Below, one piece after another: positions 1 through 8,465 of a DNA stretch of 64,000 nt. The DNA comes from Suilimivivens sp009774465. GTDB lineage: Bacteria; Bacillota; Clostridia; Lachnospirales; Lachnospiraceae. Positions within the stretch are counted from its first letter, which is position 1. Each line of letters starts with the position of its first letter. The stretch lies in contig CANDAE010000010.1 in NCBI GenBank assembly GCA_947382645.1, positions 1 through 64,000 of the forward strand, given 5' to 3'. A program made the translations under genes and the position numbers. The notes under the pieces were generated by a model, which saw nothing but the letters and a program-made list of their open reading frames with translations, did no database searches and was not told where the DNA came from.

Positions 1-47
1 TTGCCACTTTTTCTAATTTTGTTTTTATACTTGACTTTCTTTAATAG

Positions 48-476
48 TTAGTCTCCTATTAAAAAGATAAGAAAGGATATACTAAAAGTGTATACTGCTG
101 ATATAGCCGCAGTATTTAAAACCACTTCCATATTTCCCGAATTTTCTTTTACGCCGCTCAATATCCTTAAAGCACCTACTATAAGAGCTGGCCAAAGGCT
201 GTACACCAGATAAGATTTGATTCCCGGCACCTTTTTTGATTGATAGCTCCATACGCCCTTCCACGCCCAGCTAGCCGTTACAAATACTGCTACTACCATA
301 AAGACAATCCCTTCGCCTAAGATCTTATCGCCTTCGTCTAAAATAATTCCCTGAATAATCATCTCCGCCAAAAGCAGCCAAAACATCAGCCAGAAACCAT
401 AATGTTCCACCATAAGCAGATCCATTTTCTGTCTCTCATCTACCTTTTCTTCAAACAACCGTTTAAATTTACTCAT
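48..476 (-). CDS. Four-helix membrane protein, DUF6773-like
   Basis: No reaction can be assigned to this 142-residue protein. After a charged N-terminus of about 20 residues it shows four hydrophobic stretches (about residues 27-50, 56-76, 89-107 and 122-141), so it should lie almost wholly in the cytoplasmic membrane. The pattern resembles the short DUF6773-type proteins found behind small XRE regulators in Lachnospiraceae; this is by resemblance only. Its ATG has GAGGAGG six bases upstream and overlaps the end of the regulator gene by 8 bases, so the two are translationally coupled. A regulator controlling its own membrane partner is the likely arrangement. Confidence 0.75.
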   Translation of the reverse strand: MSKFKRLFEEKVDERQKMDLLMVEHYGFWLMFWLLLAEMIIQGIILDEGDKILGEGIVFMVVAVFVTASWAWKGVWSYQSKKVPGIKSYLVYSLWPALIVGALRILSGVKENSGNMEVVLNTAAISAVYTFSISFLIFLIGD

Positions 477-681
477 TTTCTGCCTCCTCTTCTTCCCAAA
501 AAAGTTCGTCCAGTGTCTTTCCCAACGCCCTGCAGATAGAAAGGCAAAGCTGCAGGGAAGGATTGAATTTTCCAGACTCTATCATACCAATAGTCTGTCT
601 GGTTGCCCCTACCAGATCTGCCAGCTGCTCCTGAGACAAATCTTTTTCTATTCTTGCTATTTTCATCTTTTTATTTTTCAA
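469..681 (-). CDS. Small XRE-family helix-turn-helix regulator
   Basis: A DNA-binding protein of about 70 residues that is almost entirely one HTH_3 domain. The helix-turn-helix is clear in the segment reading LSQEQLADLVGATRQTIGMI, followed by the usual NPSLQLCLSICRALGKTLDELF and an acidic tail. I place the start at the TTG at 681, because GGGGAG lies six bases upstream; the frame stays open a further six codons. It is the first gene of a two-gene unit with the membrane protein behind it. Small regulators of this kind usually repress their own promoter, which would lie in the AT-rich gap between this gene and mazE. Confidence 0.85.
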   Translation of the reverse strand: MKNKKMKIARIEKDLSQEQLADLVGATRQTIGMIESGKFNPSLQLCLSICRALGKTLDELFWEEEEAENE

Positions 682-881
682 ATAATTCTCCCCTCTCAAA
701 TACTGATTTATTATTTATCGATTCTATTTTTCCCTTCAATGCTTTACCCTTTCAGCTTCTTATTTACTTATAATATATATTTTAATTTGCTTTTTGTCAA
801 TTATATTTTACATTTTATACAATAAATTATTCTTTATTATAGTTCATGCACAATTTTGTGCTATTATAAAGTAAATATAAA

Positions 882-920
882 TTGATATTTTTTCTTATGC
901 AGTATATACTTAGTATATAC
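882..920 (+). promoter_or_regulatory. mazEF promoter with palindromic operator
   Basis: A sigma-A type promoter, TTGATA (882-887) and TATACT (905-910) at 17-bp spacing, precedes mazE. Over the -10 box and start region lie two adjacent copies of the self-complementary octamer GTATATAC (902-909 and 913-920). MazE-type antitoxins repress their own operons by binding such palindromes, so this is the probable autoregulatory operator. AAGGAG follows before the mazE ATG. Confidence 0.7.
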
Positions 921-943
921 AAAATTATAAGGAGATTTTTTGC

Positions 944-1186
944 ATGCAGGCTCAAGTAAAAGAATGGGGAAATAGTCAGGGAATCAGACTGTCGAAAGAA
1001 ATACTAAAAAGTGCAGGAATTGCACTAAATGAAGTTTTAGACGTTACAGTATCAAGTGGTATAATTACTTTAACAAAACCAGTTCGGCATAAAACACTGG
1101 AAGAAAGAGCAATGGAATTTAATGGAAAACTAATGCTTGACGGGGAATATGACTGGGGCAATCCTGTCGGAAGAGAGGTGTGGTAA
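944..1186 (+). CDS. mazE: MazE-like antitoxin (AbrB/MazE fold)
   Basis: An 80-residue antitoxin of a type II pair. The N-terminal half has the AbrB/MazE swapped-hairpin signature (VKEWGNSQGIRLSKEIL, with the family's K-W-G-N-S), which makes the DNA-binding dimer. The C-terminal half, rich in charged and aromatic residues and ending GREVW, should be the flexible tail that wraps the toxin. AAGGAG sits about ten bases before the ATG. Its stop codon TAA (1184-1186) shares one base with the ATG of the toxin gene, a typical coupled arrangement. The DNA-binding half and the palindrome over its promoter fit autorepression. Confidence 0.85.
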   Translation: MQAQVKEWGNSQGIRLSKEILKSAGIALNEVLDVTVSSGIITLTKPVRHKTLEERAMEFNGKLMLDGEYDWGNPVGREVW

Positions 1187-1488
1187 TGGAACATTTACAT
1201 CAGGGAGATATCTTGAAAATTGATAAAATTGTGCACCCGGTATTAGTTGCCAGTAAGGATTTTTTCAATTCCAGCGGTGAGATAATAGGATGTCCTATTA
1301 TTATTAATTCCAGGCCGGGGCCCCTTCATATATGGATGGATACAGAAAATACAAAAGGATATATCCATTGTGAAAAACTTGCATTGCTGGATTTATCTAT
1401 TCGCGGTTATAAAAAAACAGACAGCTTGCCAATTTCCGAAATGATTAATGTATCTGATGCCATTCAGGGTATTTTTGAATATATTTGA
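1186..1488 (+). CDS. mazF: MazF/PemK-type endoribonuclease toxin
   Basis: A 100-residue toxin. MazF/PemK proteins cut single-stranded mRNA at short motifs, stop translation and are held inactive by MazE. The start is HQGDILKI, matching the family's GDI opening, followed by HPVLVASKDFFN and CPII segments of the SH3-like barrel. The classical R-P after the first strand is replaced here by H-P, so this is a divergent member. I use the ATG at 1186; the frame is open two codons further to a GTG, but GAGAGGTG upstream and overlap with the antitoxin stop favour 1186. It is the second gene of the mazEF operon. Confidence 0.8.
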   Translation: MEHLHQGDILKIDKIVHPVLVASKDFFNSSGEIIGCPIIINSRPGPLHIWMDTENTKGYIHCEKLALLDLSIRGYKKTDSLPISEMINVSDAIQGIFEYI

Positions 1489-1547
1489 TGATATTTCTGT
1501 ATTTTTCCACACCTTCTTTTGTTCGTTTTATCCACGTTACGCAGTCT

Positions 1548-3308
1548 TTATGCCAACGCAAACTGACTGTTATACAGTTCTGCATAAAATCCCTGCTTTT
1601 TAAGCAGTTCATCATGGTTTCCCTGTTCTATAATGTGCCCGTCTTTCATCACCAGAATTACATCTGCATTCTGTATGGTGGACAGACGATGCGCCACAAT
1701 AAAGCTGGTTCTTCCTTCCATCATTGCCGCAAATGCTTTTTGAATCTTAATCTCAGTTCTTGTATCAATTGATGAGGTTGCCTCGTCCAAAATCAGCATG
1801 GATGGCAGAGAAAGCATTACTCTTGTAATGCAAAGAAGCTGTTTCTGCCCCTGTGAAAGGCTTCCTCCGTCCTCGCCAATTACCGTATCATATCCGTCAG
1901 GCAAACGTCGGATAAAACTGTGGGCATGAGATTTCCTTGCCGCGGCAACGATTTCTTCCTCTGTGGCATCCGGTTTTCCAAAAGTGATATTTTCCCGTAT
2001 GGTTCCCCTTTTCAGCCATGTGTCCTGCAAAACCATACCATAAGAAGCCCGCAGGGACTTTCTTGTAATATTGCGGATGTCTTCGCCTTCCACCTGAATA
2101 CTTCCTTTATCTACATCATAAAACCGCATCAACAGATTAATAATCGTGGTTTTTCCGCAGCCGGTAGGTCCAACAATGGCAATTCTCTGCCCCGGGTTTA
2201 CATGCAGGTTTAAATTTTCTATCAGTTTTTTATCCGGCACATAGGAAAAATCCACTTTTGTAAGATCAACTTTTCCCTGCACTCCATTAAGTACAACCGC
2301 ATTTTCCCGGTCGGGTATCTGAGGCTCTTCTTCAATCAGTTCAAAAATCCGGGCAGCACAGGCCAGGGCATTTTGAAGCTCCGTTATGACACCGGAAATT
2401 TCATTAAAAGGTTTTGTATACTGATTGGCATAGGAAAGAAAACAGGTAAGCTGACCTACGGAAAGGCCGCCCCTTATTACAGCAAGTGCGCCGGTAAGGC
2501 CAACCCCTGTATATACAAGACTGTTTACAAATCTGGTACAGGGATTCGTAAGGGATGAAAAAAAGATAGCGCGAAGAGAGCATTTTTCCAGCCTTTCATT
2601 AATCTCATCAAATCTTTTCAGCGTTTCATCCTCTCTGCAAAATGCCTGAACTACCTTTTGATTTCCCACCATTTCGTTGACAAGATCCGTCTGTTCTCCT
2701 CTGGTCTTTGCCTGAAGCCTGAACATATGGAAAGTTTTTCTTGCAATAAAACTGGCTACCAGCAAAGACACTGGTGTAATCACTACCACCACAATGGTAA
2801 TTCCCACATTCACAGACAACATAAACCCCAAAGTTCCGAGAATCGTAATCACTCCTGTAAATAACTGGGTAAAGCCAATCAAAAGTCCGTCTGCAAACTG
2901 ATCTACATCCGCCACCACCCGGCTGACAATATCACCATGCGAATGAGCATCCATATACTTTAAAGGAAGGATTTCCAGTTTTCTGAATGCTTTTTTTCGA
3001 ATATCCTGTATGATATTGTACACAATCTTATTGTTACAGATGCTCATAATCCACTGTGCCAATGAAGTCAGTAAAATCACCACTGCCATTTTTTTAAACA
3101 GTAAAAATAAAGCTTCCCAGAATCCGGTTTTACCTGCCTGCTTTAGCAAATCCACCGCTTTACCTGTAAGTACAGGAAGATATAAAGTAAATGCAACACT
3201 GATAATTGCCATTACAATCACCACTGCCATAAGACCGCCATAAGGCCTGATATATTTAAGAACTTTGACTAAGGTTTCCTTCTGCCTGCTATTCTTTTTC
3301 TTTTCCAT
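1548..3308 (-). CDS. ABC exporter half-transporter, catalytic subunit
   Basis: A 586-residue ABC half-transporter of the multidrug/lipid exporter type: an ABC_membrane domain of six helices (about 25-315) fused to an ATPase domain (about 345-585). Walker A GPTGCGKTT, Walker B LILDEATSSID with the catalytic Glu, and the switch histidine in VAHRLST are intact; the signature is LSQGQ rather than LSGGQ. It lies 45 bases behind a second half-transporter with a degenerate ATPase site, so the working exporter should be the heterodimer, as in BmrCD, LmrCD and TM287/288. The substrate cannot be read from the sequence. It is the last gene of the degV-sufC-sufB-ABC-ABC series. Confidence 0.9.
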   Translation of the reverse strand: MEKKKNSRQKETLVKVLKYIRPYGGLMAVVIVMAIISVAFTLYLPVLTGKAVDLLKQAGKTGFWEALFLLFKKMAVVILLTSLAQWIMSICNNKIVYNIIQDIRKKAFRKLEILPLKYMDAHSHGDIVSRVVADVDQFADGLLIGFTQLFTGVITILGTLGFMLSVNVGITIVVVVITPVSLLVASFIARKTFHMFRLQAKTRGEQTDLVNEMVGNQKVVQAFCREDETLKRFDEINERLEKCSLRAIFFSSLTNPCTRFVNSLVYTGVGLTGALAVIRGGLSVGQLTCFLSYANQYTKPFNEISGVITELQNALACAARIFELIEEEPQIPDRENAVVLNGVQGKVDLTKVDFSYVPDKKLIENLNLHVNPGQRIAIVGPTGCGKTTIINLLMRFYDVDKGSIQVEGEDIRNITRKSLRASYGMVLQDTWLKRGTIRENITFGKPDATEEEIVAAARKSHAHSFIRRLPDGYDTVIGEDGGSLSQGQKQLLCITRVMLSLPSMLILDEATSSIDTRTEIKIQKAFAAMMEGRTSFIVAHRLSTIQNADVILVMKDGHIIEQGNHDELLKKQGFYAELYNSQFALA

Positions 3309-3353
3309 GCGCCTTTCCTCTCACACTACAGGTATTTTCGACATAATGCAAAA

Positions 3354-5171
3354 TTAAATTTTGTCAGCTTTTTGATACTGGGAATAATAAATTTCCTGAT
3401 AAATCTCACAGCTTTCAAGGAGCTGCTTATGTGTCCCCATTCCTGCAGCCGCTCCATCATCCAATACGATAATTTTATCTGCATGCATCAAAGAAGATGC
3501 CCGCTGGGATACAATAAATACCGTGGTATCCCCTTCCATTTCCTTAAGCGCTTTCCGAAGCCTGGCATCTGTTGCGTAATCCAATGCCGAAGCGCTGTCG
3601 TCTAAAATCAATATCTCCGGCTTTTTCACCAATGCTCTGGCAATGGACAGTCTCTGCTTTTGTCCTCCGGAAAGATTTCTTCCCTCCTGCTCCACAAATG
3701 CATCCAGCTTTCCATCCTTTTGCTCCACAAACTCCTTCGCCTGCGCAAGCGCAAGAGCCTGCCACAATTCTTCGTCGCTGGCCATTTCGTTGCCCCAGAG
3801 CAGGTTATCGCGAATGGTCCCTTTAAATAAAACCGCCTTTTGCATAACAATACCGATCTTATTACGAAGCTCCGACAGTTCATAATCTCTCACATCCCTG
3901 CCATCCACCTTTACACTTCCCTGTTCTATATCATAAAAGCGGGGAATCAAATGTACCAGAGAAGTTTTTCCGGAGCCGGTGCCTCCAATAATACCAATGG
4001 TTTCTCCTTTTTCTGCCTGAAAACTGATGTCCGTTAATGCCTCTTCTCCGCCCTCATGATAACGCATGGAAACGTGGTCAAAGCAAACCTCTCCTGTTCG
4101 TCCAAAAGCTGCTGCCTCTTTTCTGCCAGTGTCCTGACCGGCTTTTTTCTCTTTTTTGGCATCCTGATCCGCTTCCCTTACTCTGCCAGTTCCCTGCTTT
4201 ACCGGCTGATTCATTCCTGCCGGTATTTGGAACACAGCCGCTACTCTGCTTCCACAGGCTGCCGCCTTTGTCACTGTTATAATCAGATTTGCCAGTTTCA
4301 CCAGTTCCACTAATATTTGAGACATGTAATTTACCAGTGCCACTACCTGCCCCTGTGTTAAAATTCCGCTTTCTACTCTTACAGCTCCGGTATAAATCAG
4401 CCAGATCAGACCACCATTAATAATAATGTAAGTAACCGGATTCATGAGCGCAGATATTTTCGCTGACATGACCTGCATCTGTTTAAGCAGATCTGTCTGT
4501 CTGTCAAACTTCTCTATTTCATCCTGCTCTTTGCCAAATGCGCGAATTACCCTGATACCTGTTAAATTTTCTCTTGTAGTTCCAAGTACCTGATCTAACT
4601 GCCCCTGCACCTTTCCAAACAAAGGAATACTGATTAAAAGAATTCCGAAAACCACCACTGCCAAAAGGGGAATCACTACCACAAAAATAAGCGCTGCTTT
4701 CACATCCACCGTAAATGCCATGATCATTGCCCCGAATACAATAAAGGGAGACCGCAGAAAAAGCCTTAGCACCATGTTAACGCCGGATTGGAGCTGATTA
4801 ATATCACTTGTCATTCTGGTAATCAAAGAAGCAGTGCCCTGATAATCCATATTGGAAAAAGAAAGGCTTTGAATATGTTCAAACAAAGCATGGCGAAGCC
4901 TGGTGGCAAATCCTACTGCTGCTTTTGCAGCAAAAAACTGGGCGGTAACGGAACTGACCAGCCCGGTAACTCCAAGGGCGGCCATAATCAGGCACATTTT
5001 AATTACATAGCCTTTATCACCATTTGCAATTCCCACATCGATCATGCTTGCCACTACCAAAGGCACAATTAGTTCAAAAGAGGCCTCCAGCAATTTAAAG
5101 GAAGGCCCCAGTACCGTTTCTTTTTTATAATCCTTAAGATAGAACAATAATCCTTTCACAACTTTACCCAC
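3354..5171 (-). CDS. ABC exporter half-transporter, degenerate subunit
   Basis: A 605-residue ABC half-transporter, partner of the gene behind it. Six membrane helices (about 15-310) are followed by a charged, lysine-rich linker (about 325-360) and the ATPase domain. Walker A (GGTGSGKTS) and signature (LSGGQKQR) are canonical, but Walker B reads ILILDDSASALD with Asp for the catalytic Glu, and the switch histidine is Gln (IVSQRASS). Such loss marks the non-hydrolysing site of heterodimeric exporters. The start is uncertain: GTG at 5171 has a weak ribosome site; GTG at 5159 follows GGGTGG and gives the more usual MKGLLFYLKDY opening. Confidence 0.88.
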   Translation of the reverse strand: MGKVVKGLLFYLKDYKKETVLGPSFKLLEASFELIVPLVVASMIDVGIANGDKGYVIKMCLIMAALGVTGLVSSVTAQFFAAKAAVGFATRLRHALFEHIQSLSFSNMDYQGTASLITRMTSDINQLQSGVNMVLRLFLRSPFIVFGAMIMAFTVDVKAALIFVVVIPLLAVVVFGILLISIPLFGKVQGQLDQVLGTTRENLTGIRVIRAFGKEQDEIEKFDRQTDLLKQMQVMSAKISALMNPVTYIIINGGLIWLIYTGAVRVESGILTQGQVVALVNYMSQILVELVKLANLIITVTKAAACGSRVAAVFQIPAGMNQPVKQGTGRVREADQDAKKEKKAGQDTGRKEAAAFGRTGEVCFDHVSMRYHEGGEEALTDISFQAEKGETIGIIGGTGSGKTSLVHLIPRFYDIEQGSVKVDGRDVRDYELSELRNKIGIVMQKAVLFKGTIRDNLLWGNEMASDEELWQALALAQAKEFVEQKDGKLDAFVEQEGRNLSGGQKQRLSIARALVKKPEILILDDSASALDYATDARLRKALKEMEGDTTVFIVSQRASSLMHADKIIVLDDGAAAGMGTHKQLLESCEIYQEIYYSQYQKADKI

Positions 5172-5191
5172 CCGTCATTTCCAGTAATAAG

Positions 5192-6118
5192 TTAATTTAA
5201 GAAATTTTCTATAATAACAGCTTCAGCTTCTTCCCCGTTTAGCCCAAAGGTTTTTAATTTAATGAGCTGTTCGTTATTAATTCTGCCAATTGCCGCCTCG
5301 TGTATAATGGCAGCATCCACATGTTCCGCATCAATTTCCGGAATGGAACAAACCTTTGCCTGATCCATAATAATTGAATCGCATTGAATATGGGCATGAC
5401 AAAGCGCCCCTCCAACTGCCTTTGGATGAAAGACCTGTCTGGATTCCCCTCTTGCAACAGATCTGGATATGATCTGGGCAGAGCTTCCCCTTCCATTTAG
5501 ATAAATATCCATATTGGAAATGGCATTCTGCTTATCGTGCGTCATTAACTTTTCCATCACAAACAGCTTGGCATTTTCTCCCATTTCCACCAGAGTTTCT
5601 CTCTTTGTAGAGTCCACTCCTTTGATCTGTACGGTGTCTAATGTGAAAGTTGAATCTGCCTCCAGGATAATCTTTGTCACAGGATTTAATATTCTGCTTC
5701 CGGTTCCTTCTCCCTCGCCATAATGCTTTTCCTCATAACGCACATTGGCATTTTTCCCCACATGAAAGGTATGAATTCCATCATGTCTGCTGTCATTGCA
5801 GCCACTGTTATGAATGCCGCATCCTGCCACAATAATCACCTGTGCGCCATCCTCTATATAAAAATCATTATAAACTACATCTGTAATTCCTGATGCAGCT
5901 ACCACTACAGGAATATGCACCTGCTCTCCCCTGGTTTCACCGCTGATATAAACATCAATTCCCTGCTTGTCTTCTTTACGCCTGATGGTGATATGTTCCG
6001 TATTCCCATGACACAGGGAGTACCCGTTATACCTTAAATTATATGCCCCTTCCTGTTTAAACCCTTCACTGTCTATCTTTTCTAAAACAGATTCTGTCAC
6101 CTGATCAATATCCGCCAC
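5192..6118 (-). CDS. SufB/SufD-like Fe-S scaffold protein (SmsB-like)
   Basis: A 308-residue member of the SufBD family, which forms the scaffold on which Fe-S clusters are built with a SufC-type ATPase. It is shorter than SufB (about 470 residues) or SufD (about 420), having little beyond the right-handed beta-helix core and the C-terminal helical part with the conserved IHEAAIGRI. Conserved Cys and His residues lie in AGCGIHNSGCNDSRHDG. The gene starts with GTG behind AAAGGAAG. With the sufC-like gene 30 bases upstream and no sufS, sufU or sufD, it matches the two-gene SUF-like minimal (Sms) type of anaerobes. Scaffold function is inferred from the family. Confidence 0.85.
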   Translation of the reverse strand: MADIDQVTESVLEKIDSEGFKQEGAYNLRYNGYSLCHGNTEHITIRRKEDKQGIDVYISGETRGEQVHIPVVVAASGITDVVYNDFYIEDGAQVIIVAGCGIHNSGCNDSRHDGIHTFHVGKNANVRYEEKHYGEGEGTGSRILNPVTKIILEADSTFTLDTVQIKGVDSTKRETLVEMGENAKLFVMEKLMTHDKQNAISNMDIYLNGRGSSAQIISRSVARGESRQVFHPKAVGGALCHAHIQCDSIIMDQAKVCSIPEIDAEHVDAAIIHEAAIGRINNEQLIKLKTFGLNGEEAEAVIIENFLN

Positions 6119-6148
6119 TTTATTCTTCCTTTCTTTTGCCCTTTTGAC

Positions 6149-6880
6149 CTATGCTTTATGGGATGCATTCATGCAGACACAGCCGATATCTTCATTCATA
6201 AGCCCCGGCAGCACCTTTTCTTTTGTATCCAGAGCTTCGATTTTCCCATCCTTAACCACCATAATCCGATCCGCCATTTGTATAATTCTCTCCTGATGTG
6301 ATATCAGAATCAGACTTTCTTTTTTACCTGCATGAAGCTGTTCAAACTGTTTTACAAGCATGGAAAAACTCCAAAGGTCAATTCCGGCCTCCGGCTCGTC
6401 AAAAATACAGATTTTATGTGGCCTGGCAAGTACAGTTGCTATTTCCAGCCGCTTCATTTCCCCACCGGATAGAGTGTTATCAACTTCACGGTCTAAATAT
6501 TCTCTTGCGCATAAACCAACGCCGCTTAAATAATCACAGCATTTATTTTCCGGCAGTTCACATCCAGCCGCCAGTGAAAGCAGCCTTCTTACCGTCATTC
6601 CCTTAAACCTGGGCGGCTGCTGAAAGGCAAAACCCATCCCTGCCTTCGCCCGCTGATCGATAGAATAATGACTAATATCCACACCATCCATAAAAATACT
6701 GCCGCCATCCGGCGTTTCAATTCCCATCAACAGCTTGGCAAGGGTAGATTTTCCTCCCCCGTTAGGCCCCGTAATTACCAGCATTTCCCCGTCTTCCACA
6801 GCAAAACTTACATCCTCTATGATACTTTTTTCCAGCCCGTTTTCCAGGGGATGAAATACCAGATTTTTTACTTCAAGCAT
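6149..6880 (-). CDS. SufC-like ABC ATPase for Fe-S assembly
   Basis: A 243-residue soluble ABC ATPase of the SufC type, which powers cluster assembly on SufB-like scaffolds and is not a transporter. Walker A GPNGGGKSTL, signature LSGGEMKR, Walker B CIFDEPEAGIDLWS and switch ISHQERI are all present; the E-A-G-I-D after Walker B is characteristic of SufC rather than transport ATPases. Its ATG lies 12 bases behind the stop of degV, and the sufB-like gene follows, so the three are probably co-transcribed. No dedicated cysteine desulfurase is nearby, so sulfur must come from elsewhere or from sulfide. Confidence 0.9.
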   Translation of the reverse strand: MLEVKNLVFHPLENGLEKSIIEDVSFAVEDGEMLVITGPNGGGKSTLAKLLMGIETPDGGSIFMDGVDISHYSIDQRAKAGMGFAFQQPPRFKGMTVRRLLSLAAGCELPENKCCDYLSGVGLCAREYLDREVDNTLSGGEMKRLEIATVLARPHKICIFDEPEAGIDLWSFSMLVKQFEQLHAGKKESLILISHQERIIQMADRIMVVKDGKIEALDTKEKVLPGLMNEDIGCVCMNASHKA

Positions 6881-6892
6881 AAATGAATTCCT

Positions 6893-7777
6893 CTATTTTA
6901 AATATTCGTTGTATTTTTCATTTGTTTCATTTAAGAAAACAATTCCAAGAATGCCCGGGCCTGTATGTGCACCAATTGCACATCCCACCCTGCCTTCCAG
7001 AAGTCCTTTTACATGGTATCTTTCTACCAGTTGTTCTTTGATATAATCGTACGCTTCTTTATCCATTCCATAGCAGACGCCTACCACCTGATTTTCCAGA
7101 TCAGCGCCCTTTTCTCCTACCATATCAAGAATTCTCTTCTGGGCTTTTTTCCATCCGCGGACTTTTTCTACTGCCTTTAAGGAGCCATTCTCGTCCACAA
7201 TAATGATAGGTTTAATGTCCAGCACAGTACCTGCCAAAAAAGAAGTTCTGGTGAGCCTTCCGCCTTTAAACAGATAATTAAGCTCCATAACTGTAACCGC
7301 ATGTTCCATATGCTCACAGAAAAAGTGGGCGGCCTCAATAATAAGTTCCTTTGGCGCATTATTTTTCTGCATACGAAGCAGCCTTTCCACTACCAGTCCA
7401 TAGCCTACGGACGCACATTTGGTATCAATAATGGTAAGCATAAACTCCGGGTATTCTTCCCGAATTTCTTCATAGGCCAAAGTAGCGGCGTTAAAGGTTC
7501 CTGCAATTCCTGTTGAAAAGCACATATACAGTACTTCATCTCCTCTTTCTGCAAAGGGGCGGAAATGCTCTTCAAACATAAACTGACTTACATGATAAGT
7601 CTTTATCTCCTTTCCGGATGCCTGAATCTCATAAAACTGGTCCGGAAAAATCGTATCTCCATCAAAATAATCCGTTCCTTCTATGGTAACAGGAGTTGGA
7701 ATTACATGAAGCTCATATTCTTTAATTACACTTTCAGGTACATCGGATGCAGAATCCGTAATAATACAAAAAGCCAT
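6893..7777 (-). CDS. DegV family fatty-acid-binding protein (FakB-like)
   Basis: A 294-residue DegV/FakB-type protein. The family binds a fatty acid, and FakB members present it to the kinase FakA to make acyl-phosphate. Family marks are the opening IITDSASDVP, the loop CFSTGIAGTFNAA, TKCASVGYG and GGRLTRT. I take the ATG at 7777 because AAGGAG lies eight bases upstream; an ATG two codons earlier is too close to it. No FakA is nearby. It is the first gene of the minus-strand series reaching the ABC exporter. Which lipid it binds cannot be told. Confidence 0.88.
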   Translation of the reverse strand: MAFCIITDSASDVPESVIKEYELHVIPTPVTIEGTDYFDGDTIFPDQFYEIQASGKEIKTYHVSQFMFEEHFRPFAERGDEVLYMCFSTGIAGTFNAATLAYEEIREEYPEFMLTIIDTKCASVGYGLVVERLLRMQKNNAPKELIIEAAHFFCEHMEHAVTVMELNYLFKGGRLTRTSFLAGTVLDIKPIIIVDENGSLKAVEKVRGWKKAQKRILDMVGEKGADLENQVVGVCYGMDKEAYDYIKEQLVERYHVKGLLEGRVGCAIGAHTGPGILGIVFLNETNEKYNEYLK

Positions 7778-7904
7778 TGTCATCTCTCCTTAAGTTGTAG
7801 CTATGTCAATTTTTCAATATAACTATACTACATTTATAAAATTTATGCATCTTAAAAATTTCTTAGCATAAGATAAGGGAAAACCATAACTACAGGATTT
7901 TGCC

Positions 7905-8402
7905 ATGTATACAGATCAAATTACTCCCCGAATCAATTTTACCCAGCTATTGCTATATGAACGCCCGAAAGCAGCCGCCTGGATCACCGGCAATGCGTCC
8001 CATCCCACACTCAGTGGACTTGTAAAGTTTTATCAAACCAACTATGGAGGTGTGTTGGTCGAAGCGGAAATTTTCGGACTTCCCAACATTGATACACAGG
8101 GCTCCAGTAATTTTTACGCTTTCCACATTCATGAATTTGGAAACTGCTCAGACGATTTTCAAAAAGCTGGAGGACACTATAATCCAGAAGGCTCCATGCA
8201 TCCGGATCATGCCGGTGATATGCCGCCGCTTCTTGGCAATCAGGGGTACGCCTGGACTTCCTTTTATGACAAACGGTTTACCATCAATGAGATCATAGGA
8301 AAATCTGTTATTATACACGAAAACCGGGATGACTTTACTTCTCAGCCTTCCGGCGATCCGGGCCCAATGATCGGATGCGGTGAGATAAAACGCACCCTGT
8401 AA
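7905..8402 (+). CDS. Cu/Zn superoxide dismutase family protein
   Basis: A 165-residue SodC-type protein that would convert superoxide to peroxide and oxygen. All metal ligands of the family can be placed: copper by H74 and H76 (FHIHEFG), H91 (GGHYNP) and H138 (VIIHEN); zinc by H91, H99, H102 and D105 (HPDHAGDMP). The disulfide cysteines are C81 and C158. The active-site arginine that guides superoxide is replaced by M155 (GPMIGCGEI). No signal peptide is visible, so it should be cytosolic, unlike most bacterial SodC. The ribosome site is weak. It has its own plus-strand transcript and a terminator just behind it. Confidence 0.85.
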   Translation: MYTDQITPRINFTQLLLYERPKAAAWITGNASHPTLSGLVKFYQTNYGGVLVEAEIFGLPNIDTQGSSNFYAFHIHEFGNCSDDFQKAGGHYNPEGSMHPDHAGDMPPLLGNQGYAWTSFYDKRFTINEIIGKSVIIHENRDDFTSQPSGDPGPMIGCGEIKRTL

Positions 8403-8417
8403 GAAATACTGCTGTTA

Positions 8418-8451
8418 AAAAGCCCCTATCACCGGGATCAGGGGCTTTTTG
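8418..8451. terminator. Bidirectional intrinsic terminator
   Basis: A perfect 11-bp stem (AAAAAGCCCCT and its complement AGGGGCTTTTT) around a 12-base loop. The A/T ends of the stem give a U-tract in both directions, so it can end both the plus-strand superoxide dismutase gene and the minus-strand purine operon. Confidence 0.9.
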
Positions 8452-8465
8452 TATGTAACTGAATT

